Shown: piece by piece, positions 8,292-16,929 of the stretch | How positions within the stretch are numbered: the first letter of the stretch is position 1 | How the letters are laid out: each line of letters opens with the position of its first letter | Assembly (NCBI RefSeq): GCF_030541005.1 | Contig: NZ_JASSVM010000004.1 | Coordinates: 186,001 to 250,000 of the forward strand | Direction: 5' to 3' | DNA from: Marinobacter sp. SS5-14b | GTDB taxonomy: Bacteria > Pseudomonadota > Gammaproteobacteria > Pseudomonadales > Oleiphilaceae | DNA length: 64,000 nt | Position numbers and translations under genes: made by a program | Notes under the pieces: generated by a model | The model's input: the letters and a program-made list of their open reading frames with translations, nothing else | Told to the model about the DNA's origin: nothing | Database searches by the model: none

Positions 8292-9517
8292 CACAGAGCA
8301 GGCAACCAGCCTGCCAACCACATAAAATGAAATAATACCGTTACTACGCCGAACGCCAGCACCAGAAGGATAGCCACCTTTCCGCCTGGCGCCATAAAAC
8401 CTGACTTACCCCCCTCCAGAGTTCTTGACTTCAAGGCCAGCAGCGCTGGAATGATGCAGGCCCATACCGCAGCGGCTGCGCCGGCGTACCCGATAGCCAA
8501 AACGAAACCAAAAGGGGCTAACAAGGAGAGTAGCAGTGGCGGAATAAAGGTGATTGCCCAGGTTTTGGTGCGGCCCTTTCGGTCGTTCTTGAAGCCGAAC
8601 AGGTCGGCCATAAAGTCGAACGTCCCCAGGCCGACACCCACAAAGGATGAGAGTATTGCAGCCGCAGAAAAGGCACTGATGGTGTTCGCCACCCGCTCCG
8701 AATCGATGGCCGACCCAAGGGCCGCCAGCAGGGCATCCACGTTACCGCCCTGGGCAATGACCGGCCCGAAATCCGCTCGGGGCAGATTGCCGAAAATGCT
8801 TACCAACCAGGCGAGATAGAATGCCAGCGCTATCGAAGTGCCACCGAGAATCGCCTTCTGTGCTTTCTTCTCCTCGCCATAATAGGCCCGCATCGACGCC
8901 ACAGAATGATGATAGCCGAAAGACGTCAATGCCACCGGTAACATGGCCAGAGCATAGGGCGCATAGTGACCCGTCTGGTTAACGGTATCGAACAGAACGT
9001 TGAAATCAATTCGGGCAGCAAGACCAGATACACCCAGCACAAAGCTCAGCAGCATGAAGGTGACCAACACCACCGAAAGCCGGTCTACAGCCCGGGTGGA
9101 TTGCCAAACCACCAGTGAAAACACGGCAACAAAGGCCACCGACGCCAGCTTGCTGCTGACTCCGGTTACCCCCTGAATGATCAGCCCGGATGATGTGATG
9201 TAGGCGTACAATAAGATGCCGCCCACAAAGTAAACCATCAGGTTACTGAAGATATTCACCCGCGGCCCCAGCATGGCCTTGGTGACGGTATTGAACGAGG
9301 CCCGCAAGTCATAATGCTTCAGGGCTTCCAGCAGCATCCAGCCAGAGAGCGTCATCACCACCATGGTGAGTATCAGGGCAAAACTGGACCACAGCGTCCA
9401 GGCGCCGGCTCCGGAGCTGGGCAGGCCAAGCATGCCCGCGCCTACGCACACACTGGCGATGATGCTGGCACCGCCGATGAGCGAGGGAGATCGTTTGGAA
9501 ATCGGCTGGCCTGTCAC
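8291..9517 (-). CDS. Aromatic amino acid permease (HAAAP family)
   Basis: A 408-residue inner-membrane permease of the tryptophan/tyrosine transporter family (Mtr, TnaB, TyrP). The N-terminus has the family signature IIASVCVGAGMLGLP, and about 11 hydrophobic segments follow. GTG at 9517 is chosen because it overlaps the stop of the upstream esterase (GTGA) and gives a normal length; a longer open frame reaches 9577 inside the esterase. Substrate among Trp, Tyr or Phe cannot be told. Its 3' end abuts the TPP-like leader of the symporter. Confidence 0.85.
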   Translation of the reverse strand: MTGQPISKRSPSLIGGASIIASVCVGAGMLGLPSSGAGAWTLWSSFALILTMVVMTLSGWMLLEALKHYDLRASFNTVTKAMLGPRVNIFSNLMVYFVGGILLYAYITSSGLIIQGVTGVSSKLASVAFVAVFSLVVWQSTRAVDRLSVVLVTFMLLSFVLGVSGLAARIDFNVLFDTVNQTGHYAPYALAMLPVALTSFGYHHSVASMRAYYGEEKKAQKAILGGTSIALAFYLAWLVSIFGNLPRADFGPVIAQGGNVDALLAALGSAIDSERVANTISAFSAAAILSSFVGVGLGTFDFMADLFGFKNDRKGRTKTWAITFIPPLLLSLLAPFGFVLAIGYAGAAAAVWACIIPALLALKSRTLEGGKSGFMAPGGKVAILLVLAFGVVTVLFHFMWLAGWLPAL

Positions 9518-10182
9518 TTTGTGGCTGCCACCCGCTGGGCCAGAAACGCATCCAGATCCCTGACCTCTTCCAGGCAAAGGCTGTGTTCCATGCCGTAGGC
9601 GTGGTACTCCGGCTCATAGCCCAGCGCCTGCAGTTTCTGCTGCGCCGTCTGTCCCAGATGCTCCGCCACAATCGGATCAAATCGGCCATGCCCGATAAAG
9701 ATCGGCAGCTTCCGATTGGGCTCACTGAGCTGAATGGAATCCGCAGTGGCAAAGTAGGTAGATAGAGCAAACAGGCCACCGAGCCGCTCCGGGTGACTCA
9801 GCGCCAGCTCATAGGCCACCGCGCCACCCTGGGAAAAACCTCCCAGAATGATGTTCTCGCTGGCAATGCCCCGCTCCCTTTCCTGCCGAATAAGCTCGGA
9901 CACCATCCCGGCAGAAGCGCGTAGTTGCTCAGCATCCACCTTGCGGTCCACATCCATGGCCAGGATGTCGTACCAGGCGGGCATAACCATGCCGCCGTTA
10001 ATGGTTACCGGCAGCTCAGGAGCGTGCGGGAAAATAAAGCGAACCGGCTGCTCTTTGGAGAAACGGAATTCCGGAACCACCGGCTCGAAATCGTGGCCGC
10101 TGGCACCCAGGCCATGCAGCCATATGATGGTGGTTTCGGGGTTATCGCCGGTATCGATTTGCAGGGTGTTCAGGGCGGTCAT
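9514..10182 (-). CDS. Carboxylesterase/phospholipase, alpha/beta hydrolase
   Basis: A 222-residue cytosolic esterase like Pseudomonas carboxylesterase EstB and lysophospholipase/acyl-protein thioesterase proteins. It has WLHGLGASGHDF (oxyanion region, residues about 22-33), the nucleophile motif GGFSQGG near 112-118, Asp in HGRFDPIV and His in AYGMEHS. ATG at 10182 has GGAGG 5 bases upstream; the longer open frame to 10260 has no such site. It overlaps the permease gene by four bases. Confidence 0.92.
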   Translation of the reverse strand: MTALNTLQIDTGDNPETTIIWLHGLGASGHDFEPVVPEFRFSKEQPVRFIFPHAPELPVTINGGMVMPAWYDILAMDVDRKVDAEQLRASAGMVSELIRQERERGIASENIILGGFSQGGAVAYELALSHPERLGGLFALSTYFATADSIQLSEPNRKLPIFIGHGRFDPIVAEHLGQTAQQKLQALGYEPEYHAYGMEHSLCLEEVRDLDAFLAQRVAATK

Positions 10183-10231
10183 CGGGCCTCCGGATATCAG
10201 GGAAAGACCGGCGACTTTAACATTTTCCGCG

Positions 10232-10981
10232 TCAGCGAGCCCAAAGATCCTTTCGGGCACTCTCCCAGAGCTTTCTGAACTCCGCCGCCGCAGGCGTGTT
10301 CGGCGCCAGCAGCTCCAGCGGCTGACCTTCCTCCCCCATGCGCTCTACGGCGCTGGCGTAAGGTACCGCCGCCGGCATCGGATGGCCGAAGACGTCTTCC
10401 GCCTGGCCCAAAATCTCCCGGTGCAGGTTCTTGCGGCGGTCCACCATGGAGAAAAACGGCCGGAGTTTCTTGTTGCCCAGTTTTTTGTCTTTCACAAATT
10501 CCCGCAACTGGTTCCAGCTGTTGAGTGACAACCAGGTAGGCACCACCGGCACATACACCTTGTCGGCCATTTCCAGAACCTGTTCGGTCAGGCGCGAGAG
10601 CGTGGGCGGGCAGTCCAGTACCACTAAACTGGTGTCTTCAGACAACGGCGCCAGCAGATCTTTCAGGACGTTGTGCCCTTCCTCGTGCTCAAGCTTGATA
10701 TCGAAGTTGCGAAAACTGCTGTGGGCGGGGATAAAGTCGAGATTGGGGTAGACGTCTTCGTGGATGAAGCGCGCAATGGGTGATTTGCCTTCCAGCAGTT
10801 TCGACAGCTTACGCCCTTTGACCACCTCCGCCCCGGCCAGGTAAAAACTGGCGGCCCCTTGTGGGTCGAGATCCCAGAGCAGTGTGTTGATGTTGGCGCG
10901 GCTCGCAAGATAAGCGGTGTTCACTGCGGCGGCGGTTTTTCCTACGCCACCCTTGGGGCTGTAGAATGCGATGATTCTCAT
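10232..10981 (-). CDS. ParA family ATPase
   Basis: A 249-residue deviant-Walker P-loop ATPase: KGGVGKTAAAVNTAY (residues 10-24), the Walker A' Asp region WDLDPQGAAS, and VLDCPPTL (about 118-125). No ParB or partition site is nearby, so this is an orphan MinD/ParA-type protein, possibly positioning a cell-pole or membrane complex. The central region about the PKGGVGK and LDLDPQ motifs is standard length for orphan ParAs of gammaproteobacteria. It is transcribed towards the esterase. Confidence 0.88.
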   Translation of the reverse strand: MRIIAFYSPKGGVGKTAAAVNTAYLASRANINTLLWDLDPQGAASFYLAGAEVVKGRKLSKLLEGKSPIARFIHEDVYPNLDFIPAHSSFRNFDIKLEHEEGHNVLKDLLAPLSEDTSLVVLDCPPTLSRLTEQVLEMADKVYVPVVPTWLSLNSWNQLREFVKDKKLGNKKLRPFFSMVDRRKNLHREILGQAEDVFGHPMPAAVPYASAVERMGEEGQPLELLAPNTPAAAEFRKLWESARKDLWAR

Positions 10982-11101
10982 GGAAGGGAGCTCCTGCTGT
11001 ATCCGGTGTTACCAAACATTACAGGGTAACAGGCGCCAAGACAGCAACCATGAAGCTTTTGTGACAGCTGTGTAGAGCCGGGCAGAAAAGGAAGGCTTTC
11101 G

Positions 11102-11121
11102 TAAAACCACGTTCACGCGGC
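11102..11121 (-). terminator. Hairpin over the stop codon of the small basic gene
   Basis: The minus-strand RNA reads AAGCCGCG-UGAA-CGUGGUUUUA: a stem of about eight pairs with three G-U wobbles and a four-base loop that contains the UGA stop, running into four U. This looks like a weak intrinsic terminator that overlaps the gene's end. Confidence 0.45.
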
Positions 11122-11268
11122 TTTGCGGAAGCCCTCCATCCGCACTGTTTTGTCCCGGCTGCGCTTGTATTTGCTTTTGTCTTCAACCACGCGCATCTGG
11201 TATTTTGGAGTTCGCAGTTCCCGCTGCACGGCGCTGTGCTGTGTGGCTTTCGCCTTTTTTCTGGCCAT
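11113..11268 (-). CDS. Small basic protein, ArfA-like ribosome rescue factor candidate
   Basis: A 51-residue very basic protein beginning MARKKAKATQHSAV. The middle section (LRTPKYQMRVVEDKSKYKR) resembles the ArfA core, where a 'xLFRxRVxxxKKGKGSYxRK' pattern is expected. ArfA rescues ribosomes stalled on stop-less mRNA when tmRNA fails and recruits RF2. GAGGAG lies about 9 bases upstream of the ATG. A terminator-like hairpin overlaps its stop, as expected for a gene controlled by premature 3' ends. The family call is tentative: the GKGSY motif is not conserved, so an unrelated small ribosome-associated protein is possible. Confidence 0.55.
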   Translation of the reverse strand: MARKKAKATQHSAVQRELRTPKYQMRVVEDKSKYKRSRDKTVRMEGFRKAA

Positions 11269-11343
11269 CTCGGTATCTCCTCGTTTGGCTCGGTTTTAAC
11301 GGCGCGTATTATAACACTCTCCTGAATTTTGCGAGCGTAAGCA

Positions 11344-11964
11344 ATGACACTCACTTTGTGGCTCACCTTTCTGGTCGCCGCCCTTTTGATCAGCGTTTCT
11401 CCCGGTGCCGGCGCGGTTAATTCCATGAGCAGCGGGCTGCGCTATGGCGTTCGTAAATCCCTGCCCACGATTGCCGGGCAACAGTTCGGTTACGGCGCAC
11501 AGATTGTCCTTGTGGGGGCCGGCCTCGGGGCTGTGGTTGCCTCATCCAATACGGCACTTATGGTGATCAAGTGGATCGGCGTTCTTTACCTGATCTGGCT
11601 GGGCATCCAGAAATGGCGGGAGCCCCCGGTCGAAACATCCGGGGATGTGATGGCCGGCTTCAGCCCTCGCCAGCAATTCCGCAACGGAGCGGTGGTCAAT
11701 CTTACCAACCCCAAGGCCACCGTTTTTCTGATTGCCCTGTTTCCGCAATTCCTCGTTGCGGGAGAGCCCCATGGGGAGCAGTTGGCCACCATGGGCATCA
11801 CACTGATCCTGGTCGATATCCTGGTGATGGTCGGCTATGCCCTGCTGGCCAGCCAGTTGTTCCGGTTCATGACCACACCCCGCAGGCAACAACAGATGAA
11901 CCGGGTTTTCGGGAGCCTGTTTGTGGCAGCAGCGGTAGCGCTGGCCAGTTTCCGGCGCGCCTGA
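11344..11964 (+). CDS. LysE/RhtB family exporter
   Basis: A 206-residue inner-membrane amino acid or homoserine-type exporter with about six hydrophobic segments. The N-terminus WLTFLVAALLISVSPGAGAV contains the family's SPGP/SPGA motif, and NLTNPKATVFLIALFPQF (about residues 119-136) is the conserved NPK motif. A possible promoter (TTGGCT-16-TATTAT) ends near 11312. It is divergent from the small basic gene. Substrate unknown. Confidence 0.9.
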   Translation: MTLTLWLTFLVAALLISVSPGAGAVNSMSSGLRYGVRKSLPTIAGQQFGYGAQIVLVGAGLGAVVASSNTALMVIKWIGVLYLIWLGIQKWREPPVETSGDVMAGFSPRQQFRNGAVVNLTNPKATVFLIALFPQFLVAGEPHGEQLATMGITLILVDILVMVGYALLASQLFRFMTTPRRQQQMNRVFGSLFVAAAVALASFRRA

Positions 11965-12076
11965 ACCGGGATTCGCGCGGTGCGCCATAACGTCGCACCC
12001 GCCGGAACTCACCTTTAAAAGGGCGGCATTGGTTATATACTGATTCCATACATTCCGATCCGGAGGCCGCTTCATC

Positions 12077-12649
12077 ATGAAACACCTGCTACCCGCATTG
12101 ATCCTCTCTAGCCTGCCGCTGATGGTCCAGGCTCAGCCCCAGGACCAAAGCACTGAACAGCTGGTCGAAGAAGCACGCGGCCTGGTCAAGCAGTTCGGCG
12201 GTTCCCTGAAAAGTGCCCTGCAGGCAGCCATCAAGGAAGGTGGGCTGACCAATGGCATCGGGGTCTGCAAGACCATCGCCCCGGAGATTGCCGCGAAAAA
12301 CAGCGATGCCCACTGGACCATCAGCCGCACCAGCCTCAAGGTGCGCAACCCGGACAACGCGGCCACCGAATGGCAACAGCTCCAGCTGGAGGCCATGGCA
12401 CGCCAACCGGTGAAAGACGGCAAGCCGGTTGAGGTGTGGCAGGTATCAGAGGCGAAAGGCGAGCCTGGCTTCAAATATATGAGCGCCATTCCCACGCAGC
12501 AGATGTGCCTGGGTTGTCATGGCAAGAACATCGAGCCCGATGTGCAGGCAAAGCTGGATGAACTCTACCCCGAAGACCAGGCCACCGGTTTCTCCGAGGG
12601 CGACCTGCGGGGTGCCTTTGTGATCAGCTGGCAACAGGACAGGGACTAA
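12077..12649 (+). CDS. Periplasmic c-type haem protein, DUF3365/Tll0287-like
   Basis: A 190-residue exported protein with a signal peptide (MKHLLPALILSSLPLMVQA, cleavage about residue 19-20). The single haem motif CLGCH sits at about residues 143-147, and GVCKTIAPEIA and FKYMSAIPTQ are typical of the Tll0287-like (DUF3365) domain, a PAS-like fold sometimes sensing redox or gas. No redox partner gene lies beside it. GGAGG precedes the ATG. Confidence 0.85.
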   Translation: MKHLLPALILSSLPLMVQAQPQDQSTEQLVEEARGLVKQFGGSLKSALQAAIKEGGLTNGIGVCKTIAPEIAAKNSDAHWTISRTSLKVRNPDNAATEWQQLQLEAMARQPVKDGKPVEVWQVSEAKGEPGFKYMSAIPTQQMCLGCHGKNIEPDVQAKLDELYPEDQATGFSEGDLRGAFVISWQQDRD

Positions 12650-12829
12650 CGAACTACCCTCGACGGCTTTCCAGTAACCGGGCAATCCACGGCCACTCCG
12701 GCGGAGATTGTCTCGCCGGAGCTGGTGCAGGATCTTTATGGGGTAAGCTGCGACCTGATTCAGGACCCTGCCACCGGCAGCCCGCTGCTGGTGAATGTGC
12801 GGCGCAACAGCAACTTCAGCGAGGCCTGA
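12650..12829 (+). pseudogene. C-terminal remnant of iron/siderophore-type ABC ATPase
   Basis: After the haem-protein stop, the same frame stays open to TGA at 12827-12829 with no start codon of its own. It reads ...TPAEIVSPELVQDLYGV...DPATGSPLLVNV, the tail of FepC/BtuD/HmuV-like ATP-binding subunits (a 'TPELL..vYGV...DP.TG.PL' pattern). No Walker motifs or rest of the gene are present. I read it as a deletion scar; the call depends on pattern recall only. Confidence 0.6.
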
Positions 12830-12832
12830 ACC

Positions 12833-14044
12833 TCAGGCAGCAGCCTCCGGCGCAACTTCTGCGGCTTTCTCCCGGGCCACCGCCGCCGGGGCGCCCAGTG
12901 ACAGCAACACTGCTCCCACTGAGCAGGCAAGCATACTCAGGGCAATCGGCAGCAACGCTTCACCCCCGAATGCCGCAGACAAGGCACTGATGGCACCGGC
13001 CAGGGTAAACTGGGACGCCCCCAGCATAGCCGCCGCGGTGCCGCCCATATGCGGGAAGAACTCCAGGGCATTCGCCATGTTGTTCGGCACAATACCGCCC
13101 TGACAGCCCACCGCGGCAATAATAAAACCGGCCACCGCCCACAAGGGGCCGTCCATCATAACCACCGCCACCAGGCCCAGCAGCATCACGAACTGGATAA
13201 CCACCTGCACCCGCAGCAAAACCACCGATGAGAAGGTGCGCAGCAGTGGCCGGTTGACCAGGTTCAACACCGCCATCAAGCCAATGTTGGCAGCAAACAG
13301 CATGGAGAAGGTGCTGTTCGACAGCCCGAACCACTCCTGGTAGATAAACGATGAATGGGTAATAAACAGCATCATGCTGCTGAAGCCCATTACCTGGATG
13401 CCGATAAATCGCATGGTGGTGCGGTGCCTGAGCACCAGCATGTAGTTGGTCACCAGGGTTTTGACGGGAGTTGTTGCCCGGGGCCGGGGCTTGAGACGGG
13501 GAAACAAAGCCAGCTGAAGCACCACGGCCAGGAAGAAGGCGTAGCCGGCCAGGAACACATAGATCAGGTGCCAGTCGCCCAGCGCCAGCATAAGGGCACC
13601 AAGGGACGGTGCCGCCGCCGGGGCAATAAACATGATCAGCCCGATCAGCCCGAACAGTCGGGCGGCTTCCTGTCCGCCAACCTGGTCCCGCACAATGGCC
13701 GGTACCGATACCGCACAGAAGGCACCGCCAATGCCCTGCACCACCCGCCAGGCGATCATGCCCGTCAGATTGTCCGCCAGCGCAACCATCAAGCTGGCAA
13801 CCGCAAACACCGCCAGCCCGACGAACAGGATTTTTCGACGACCATAACGATCCGACAGGGGCCCGCCAACAAGCTGTGCAAGACCCAGGGTGGCCACATA
13901 GGCGCTGAGCGTAAGCCCCACTTCGGCATGGGGAATGGCGAAATCACGGGCAATGCTCGGGAAGGCGGGCAGATAGGCATCCAGCGCCAGGGGACCAAGC
14001 GCTACGGTCATGCCAAGTAACAAAGCGAGCTGAAAGTGGGACAA
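12833..14044 (-). CDS. Bcr/CflA family multidrug efflux MFS transporter
   Basis: A 403-residue major facilitator protein with 12 hydrophobic segments. DAYLPAFPSIARDF (residues about 22-35) and GPLSDRYGRRK (61-71, the MFS motif A) fit the Bcr/CflA drug:proton antiporter group; motif C is at VVQGIGGAFCAVSVPAIVRD. GGAGG lies just upstream. The last 15 residues are a charged Ala/Glu tail. It converges on the ABC ATPase remnant. Confidence 0.9.
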   Translation of the reverse strand: MSHFQLALLLGMTVALGPLALDAYLPAFPSIARDFAIPHAEVGLTLSAYVATLGLAQLVGGPLSDRYGRRKILFVGLAVFAVASLMVALADNLTGMIAWRVVQGIGGAFCAVSVPAIVRDQVGGQEAARLFGLIGLIMFIAPAAAPSLGALMLALGDWHLIYVFLAGYAFFLAVVLQLALFPRLKPRPRATTPVKTLVTNYMLVLRHRTTMRFIGIQVMGFSSMMLFITHSSFIYQEWFGLSNSTFSMLFAANIGLMAVLNLVNRPLLRTFSSVVLLRVQVVIQFVMLLGLVAVVMMDGPLWAVAGFIIAAVGCQGGIVPNNMANALEFFPHMGGTAAAMLGASQFTLAGAISALSAAFGGEALLPIALSMLACSVGAVLLSLGAPAAVAREKAAEVAPEAAA

Positions 14045-14121
14045 GATCTACCTCCTGCGGCAAGGTAGATAGCTAACAATAATTATTATCAGATGGCAAT
14101 GCGCGCTAACCGAAAGTCTTA

Positions 14122-14553
14122 TTACTCCAGCACACAGTGGATGCTGTGCAACTGACTGACCTTACGGCGTTTTTGCCGAAGACTGTTGCCCCGATCATTA
14201 GTGTAGCCAGCCCGTAGCTTGGACTGTATCAGCTCCAGCTGCTGCTGGTACTTTTCACATTGCGCCGCCCGGGATTCGTTGGCCTTTTCAGCCTGTGCGA
14301 ACCTCTGTTTGTTCTCGGGCTCAAGCATTCTCTCAATGGCCTGCCGGCTCTGGCGCACTTTTTCAGACTGAAGGATGTTCGCACTCAACGGTACAGTTAC
14401 CGGCTCACGTACCGTTACCCGGTCATGTTCCTGTAGGTTTGGAGGGGTATCGGAGAAATGAATGGAACCGTTGGCATCGGTCCAGCGATACACCTCTGCA
14501 TGGGCGGCCAGTGTCATCATTGAACAAAGCAGGAAGGCTGCAATCCTTGGCAT
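14122..14553 (-). CDS. DUF4124 domain periplasmic protein
   Basis: A 143-residue exported protein. The signal peptide is MPRIAAFLLCSMMTLAAHA (cleaved near residue 19), followed at once by the DUF4124 core VYRWTDANGSIHFSDTPP, and then a charged helical region to a Cys near the end (HSIHCVLE). The open frame extends upstream to 14670 within glcF, but the signal peptide fixes the start at 14553. Function unknown; DUF4124 proteins are often cell-envelope linked. Confidence 0.82.
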   Translation of the reverse strand: MPRIAAFLLCSMMTLAAHAEVYRWTDANGSIHFSDTPPNLQEHDRVTVREPVTVPLSANILQSEKVRQSRQAIERMLEPENKQRFAQAEKANESRAAQCEKYQQQLELIQSKLRAGYTNDRGNSLRQKRRKVSQLHSIHCVLE

Positions 14554-14580
14554 GGTTTCACATCCTGTGAAGTTAAGTGA

Positions 14581-14614
14581 GTTGCAATCCGGGGCCGCGG
14601 TGCCCCGGCTGCAA
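14581..14614 (-). terminator. Strong hairpin downstream of glcF
   Basis: GTTGCAATCCGGGGC (14581-14595) pairs with GCCCCGGCTGCAAC (14602-14614 region) around a six-base loop, 37 bases past the glcF stop. No U-run follows on either strand, so it may act as a 3' end stabiliser or Rho-assisted terminator for the glc operon. Confidence 0.5.
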
Positions 14615-14650
14615 CTATACACAAACCGAACGTCCGTTACAGGGCTGGGG

Positions 14651-15859
14651 TCAACGGTCCAGCAATTCAATCCAGTGCTGTACCGGCACGTTGGATTTGG
14701 TCTCCAGATGCAACTGGCAGCCCACGTTTGCTGTCACTATGCTGACGGGATCGTCCACGGTCAGCGCTTTGAGCTTGTTGGCTAGTAGTTTCTGGCTCAT
14801 GTCCGGCTGCAGGATCGAATAGGTGCCTGCTGAACCACAACACAGGTGTTTATCTTTTGTCGCGGCGAGCTCAACGCCCGCGCGGGTCAACACCTGCTCC
14901 ACCGCGCCACCCTGCTTCATGGCGTGCTGTAGTGTGCAAGGGCAATGAAAGGCTACTTTGCCCCCAGGTGCAGCCACCCTCAATGATTCCAGGTCCTCTT
15001 TCAAAAGGAAGGCGCCCAGATCCACACACATCTCGCTGACTTTTTTGGCCTTGTTGGCATAGACCGGATCATCTCTCAGCAGGTGGCCGTAATCCTGAAC
15101 CATGGCCCCGCAGCCAGACGCTGTCATCACCAACGCTTCCGCGCCGGCCTCAACGGCCGGCCACCAGGCATCAATATTCCGGCGCATCTGCTTCAGCCCG
15201 CGCTCGTGCTCAGACAAGTGATAGTTGACCGCACCGCAACAGCCAGCTTCCGGCGCCTCCACTAATGAGACACCCAGCTTGTCCAGCACCCTTGCCGCAG
15301 CGGCATTGGTGTTAGGCGTGGCGGAAGGCTGGGCGCACCCTGCCAGGCCAAGCACTATTCGGCTGTGGCTGGCCTTCGGCCAGGGGCTGGCTTGCCGACG
15401 CGGCGGCACTTTTACCCGCAGAGGTTCGGGCAAAATCGGTCGCAGCAACTGCCCCACTCTCAGCGCAAAGCCAAACAAATGGCGGTTGGGCAATAGCCGG
15501 GTCAAAGCCCAGCGTAACCATTTTTCCCGGGGCGTCCTGGGCAACTCTTTTTCCAGCAGCCCCCGACTGATATCCACCAGCCGGCCGTACTGCACACCAG
15601 AGGGGCAAGTGGTTTCGCAGCTACGACAGGTCAGGCAGCGGTCCAGATGCTCACGGGTTTTCTCGGTAGCTTCACCGCCTTCCAGAAACATCTTCATTAA
15701 GTAGATGCGCCCCCTGGGGCCATCACGCTCGTCATTCAGCTCCTGATAGGTCGGGCAGGTTGCGGTGCAGAAGCCGCAGTGTACGCAGGCCCGAAGGATG
15801 TCTTCTGCTTCCTGCCCTTCAGGGGTATTGGCAAATTGTTGAACCAGATTCGTTTGCAT
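14651..15859 (-). CDS. glcF: GlcF, glycolate oxidase iron-sulfur subunit
   Basis: A 402-residue subunit of the three-part glycolate dehydrogenase. Two [4Fe-4S] ferredoxin motifs are seen: CVHCGFCTATCPTY (residues about 26-39) and CLTCRSCETTCPSG (about 75-88). Two CCG-type domains follow, with GCCGAVNYH and LCCGSAGTY. It takes electrons from GlcD/GlcE to the quinone pool at the inner membrane. It follows glcE by two bases. Confidence 0.95.
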   Translation of the reverse strand: MQTNLVQQFANTPEGQEAEDILRACVHCGFCTATCPTYQELNDERDGPRGRIYLMKMFLEGGEATEKTREHLDRCLTCRSCETTCPSGVQYGRLVDISRGLLEKELPRTPREKWLRWALTRLLPNRHLFGFALRVGQLLRPILPEPLRVKVPPRRQASPWPKASHSRIVLGLAGCAQPSATPNTNAAAARVLDKLGVSLVEAPEAGCCGAVNYHLSEHERGLKQMRRNIDAWWPAVEAGAEALVMTASGCGAMVQDYGHLLRDDPVYANKAKKVSEMCVDLGAFLLKEDLESLRVAAPGGKVAFHCPCTLQHAMKQGGAVEQVLTRAGVELAATKDKHLCCGSAGTYSILQPDMSQKLLANKLKALTVDDPVSIVTANVGCQLHLETKSNVPVQHWIELLDR

Positions 15860-15861
15860 AA

Positions 15862-16929
15862 TTACAACCAGCTATAGAGACGGCCCGGATTAAAGAGGCC
15901 GTCGGGGTCGAACGAGTTTTTCACGCGGCGCTGTATGGCTTTCAGCGCCTCAGGCTGGGAGTGCATCACCTCGCCGCTGCGGTCGCCGCCTCGGAACAGG
16001 CTGACCTGACCACCGGCAGACCGGGCCAGAGGTTCCATATCGCTGAGCGTGGCTTCGCCTCGATACCAGCGCTGCGATCCCACCCAATCGATCATCCAGG
16101 GGCCATCCAGGGCAGGAGTTCTCGCGATGGAGTCCACCGAGAAGCGCCAGAGTGGCGCATCCGGGTTATCAAAGAAGCTGTGTTGAAGATCCTGAACCTG
16201 CCGCCAGAACTGGTCGCCATCAGCCAAAACCTCGCCGCCCCACTTCGAGGCGGTTGCCTCAACCGCAGATCGGGCGCCCGCCAGCCGCAGGTAGACCTTG
16301 CCGTCCACCCAACAGGCACCGGTAATAGGCTTGGGCTCAGCAGCCCGGCGGTTCATGTAGTCCACCACCTCGTCGATCGCCATCTCGCGCACCAGGGTTG
16401 CGGTAGCAGCGGGTTTGGGCATGACTTTCAGGCTGATTTCGGTAATCACGCCCAGGGTACCCATGGCGCCCGCCTGCAGCCGCGAGACATCGTACCCGGC
16501 CACGTTCTTCATGACCTGCCCTCCAAAGCGCAGATGCTCGCCCTTGCCATTCAGCAAGCGAACACCAAGCACCTGGTCCCGCACCGAACCGGCCCAGGGC
16601 CGTGCCGGGCCCGACAGGTTGCACGCCAGTGTGCCACCGATGGTGGACGCCTTAGTGATGTGCGGCGGCTCAAAGTGCAGGCACTGGCCATGCTCTGCCA
16701 GCACCGTTTCGATGTCCGTCAAAGGGGTGCCTGCGCGCACGGTCAGCACCAGTTCCACCGGGTGATATTCAACAACACCGGTGTGTTCGGCAAGGCTCAG
16801 AGTCGCGGCCGAGGAATCGGCAGTTCGCCCCATGAAGGCCTTGGAGCCACCGCCCACGATATTGAGTTTCTGCCCGTCACGGCGGGCCTGGAGCACCTGC
16901 TCCTGTATCGTTTGAATCTGATCAGCCAT
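15862..16929 (-). CDS. glcE: GlcE, glycolate oxidase FAD-binding subunit
   Basis: A 355-residue FAD-binding PCMH-type subunit. The N-terminal flavin region shows NIVGGGSKAFMG (residues about 22-33) and GGTLACNLSGPAR...SVRDQVLGVR (about 105-130), and it ends in the VKNSFDPDGLFNPGRLY tail shared with GlcD. The ATG at 16929 overlaps the end of glcD by eight bases; an ATG nine bases earlier (16938) is equally possible. Confidence 0.94.
   Translation of the reverse strand: MADQIQTIQEQVLQARRDGQKLNIVGGGSKAFMGRTADSSAATLSLAEHTGVVEYHPVELVLTVRAGTPLTDIETVLAEHGQCLHFEPPHITKASTIGGTLACNLSGPARPWAGSVRDQVLGVRLLNGKGEHLRFGGQVMKNVAGYDVSRLQAGAMGTLGVITEISLKVMPKPAATATLVREMAIDEVVDYMNRRAAEPKPITGACWVDGKVYLRLAGARSAVEATASKWGGEVLADGDQFWRQVQDLQHSFFDNPDAPLWRFSVDSIARTPALDGPWMIDWVGSQRWYRGEATLSDMEPLARSAGGQVSLFRGGDRSGEVMHSQPEALKAIQRRVKNSFDPDGLFNPGRLYSWL

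Noticed and set aside
11019..11426. 135-codon minus-strand frame overlapping the small basic gene and lysE
   Set aside because: It is out of frame with both supported genes and has no ribosome site or motif.
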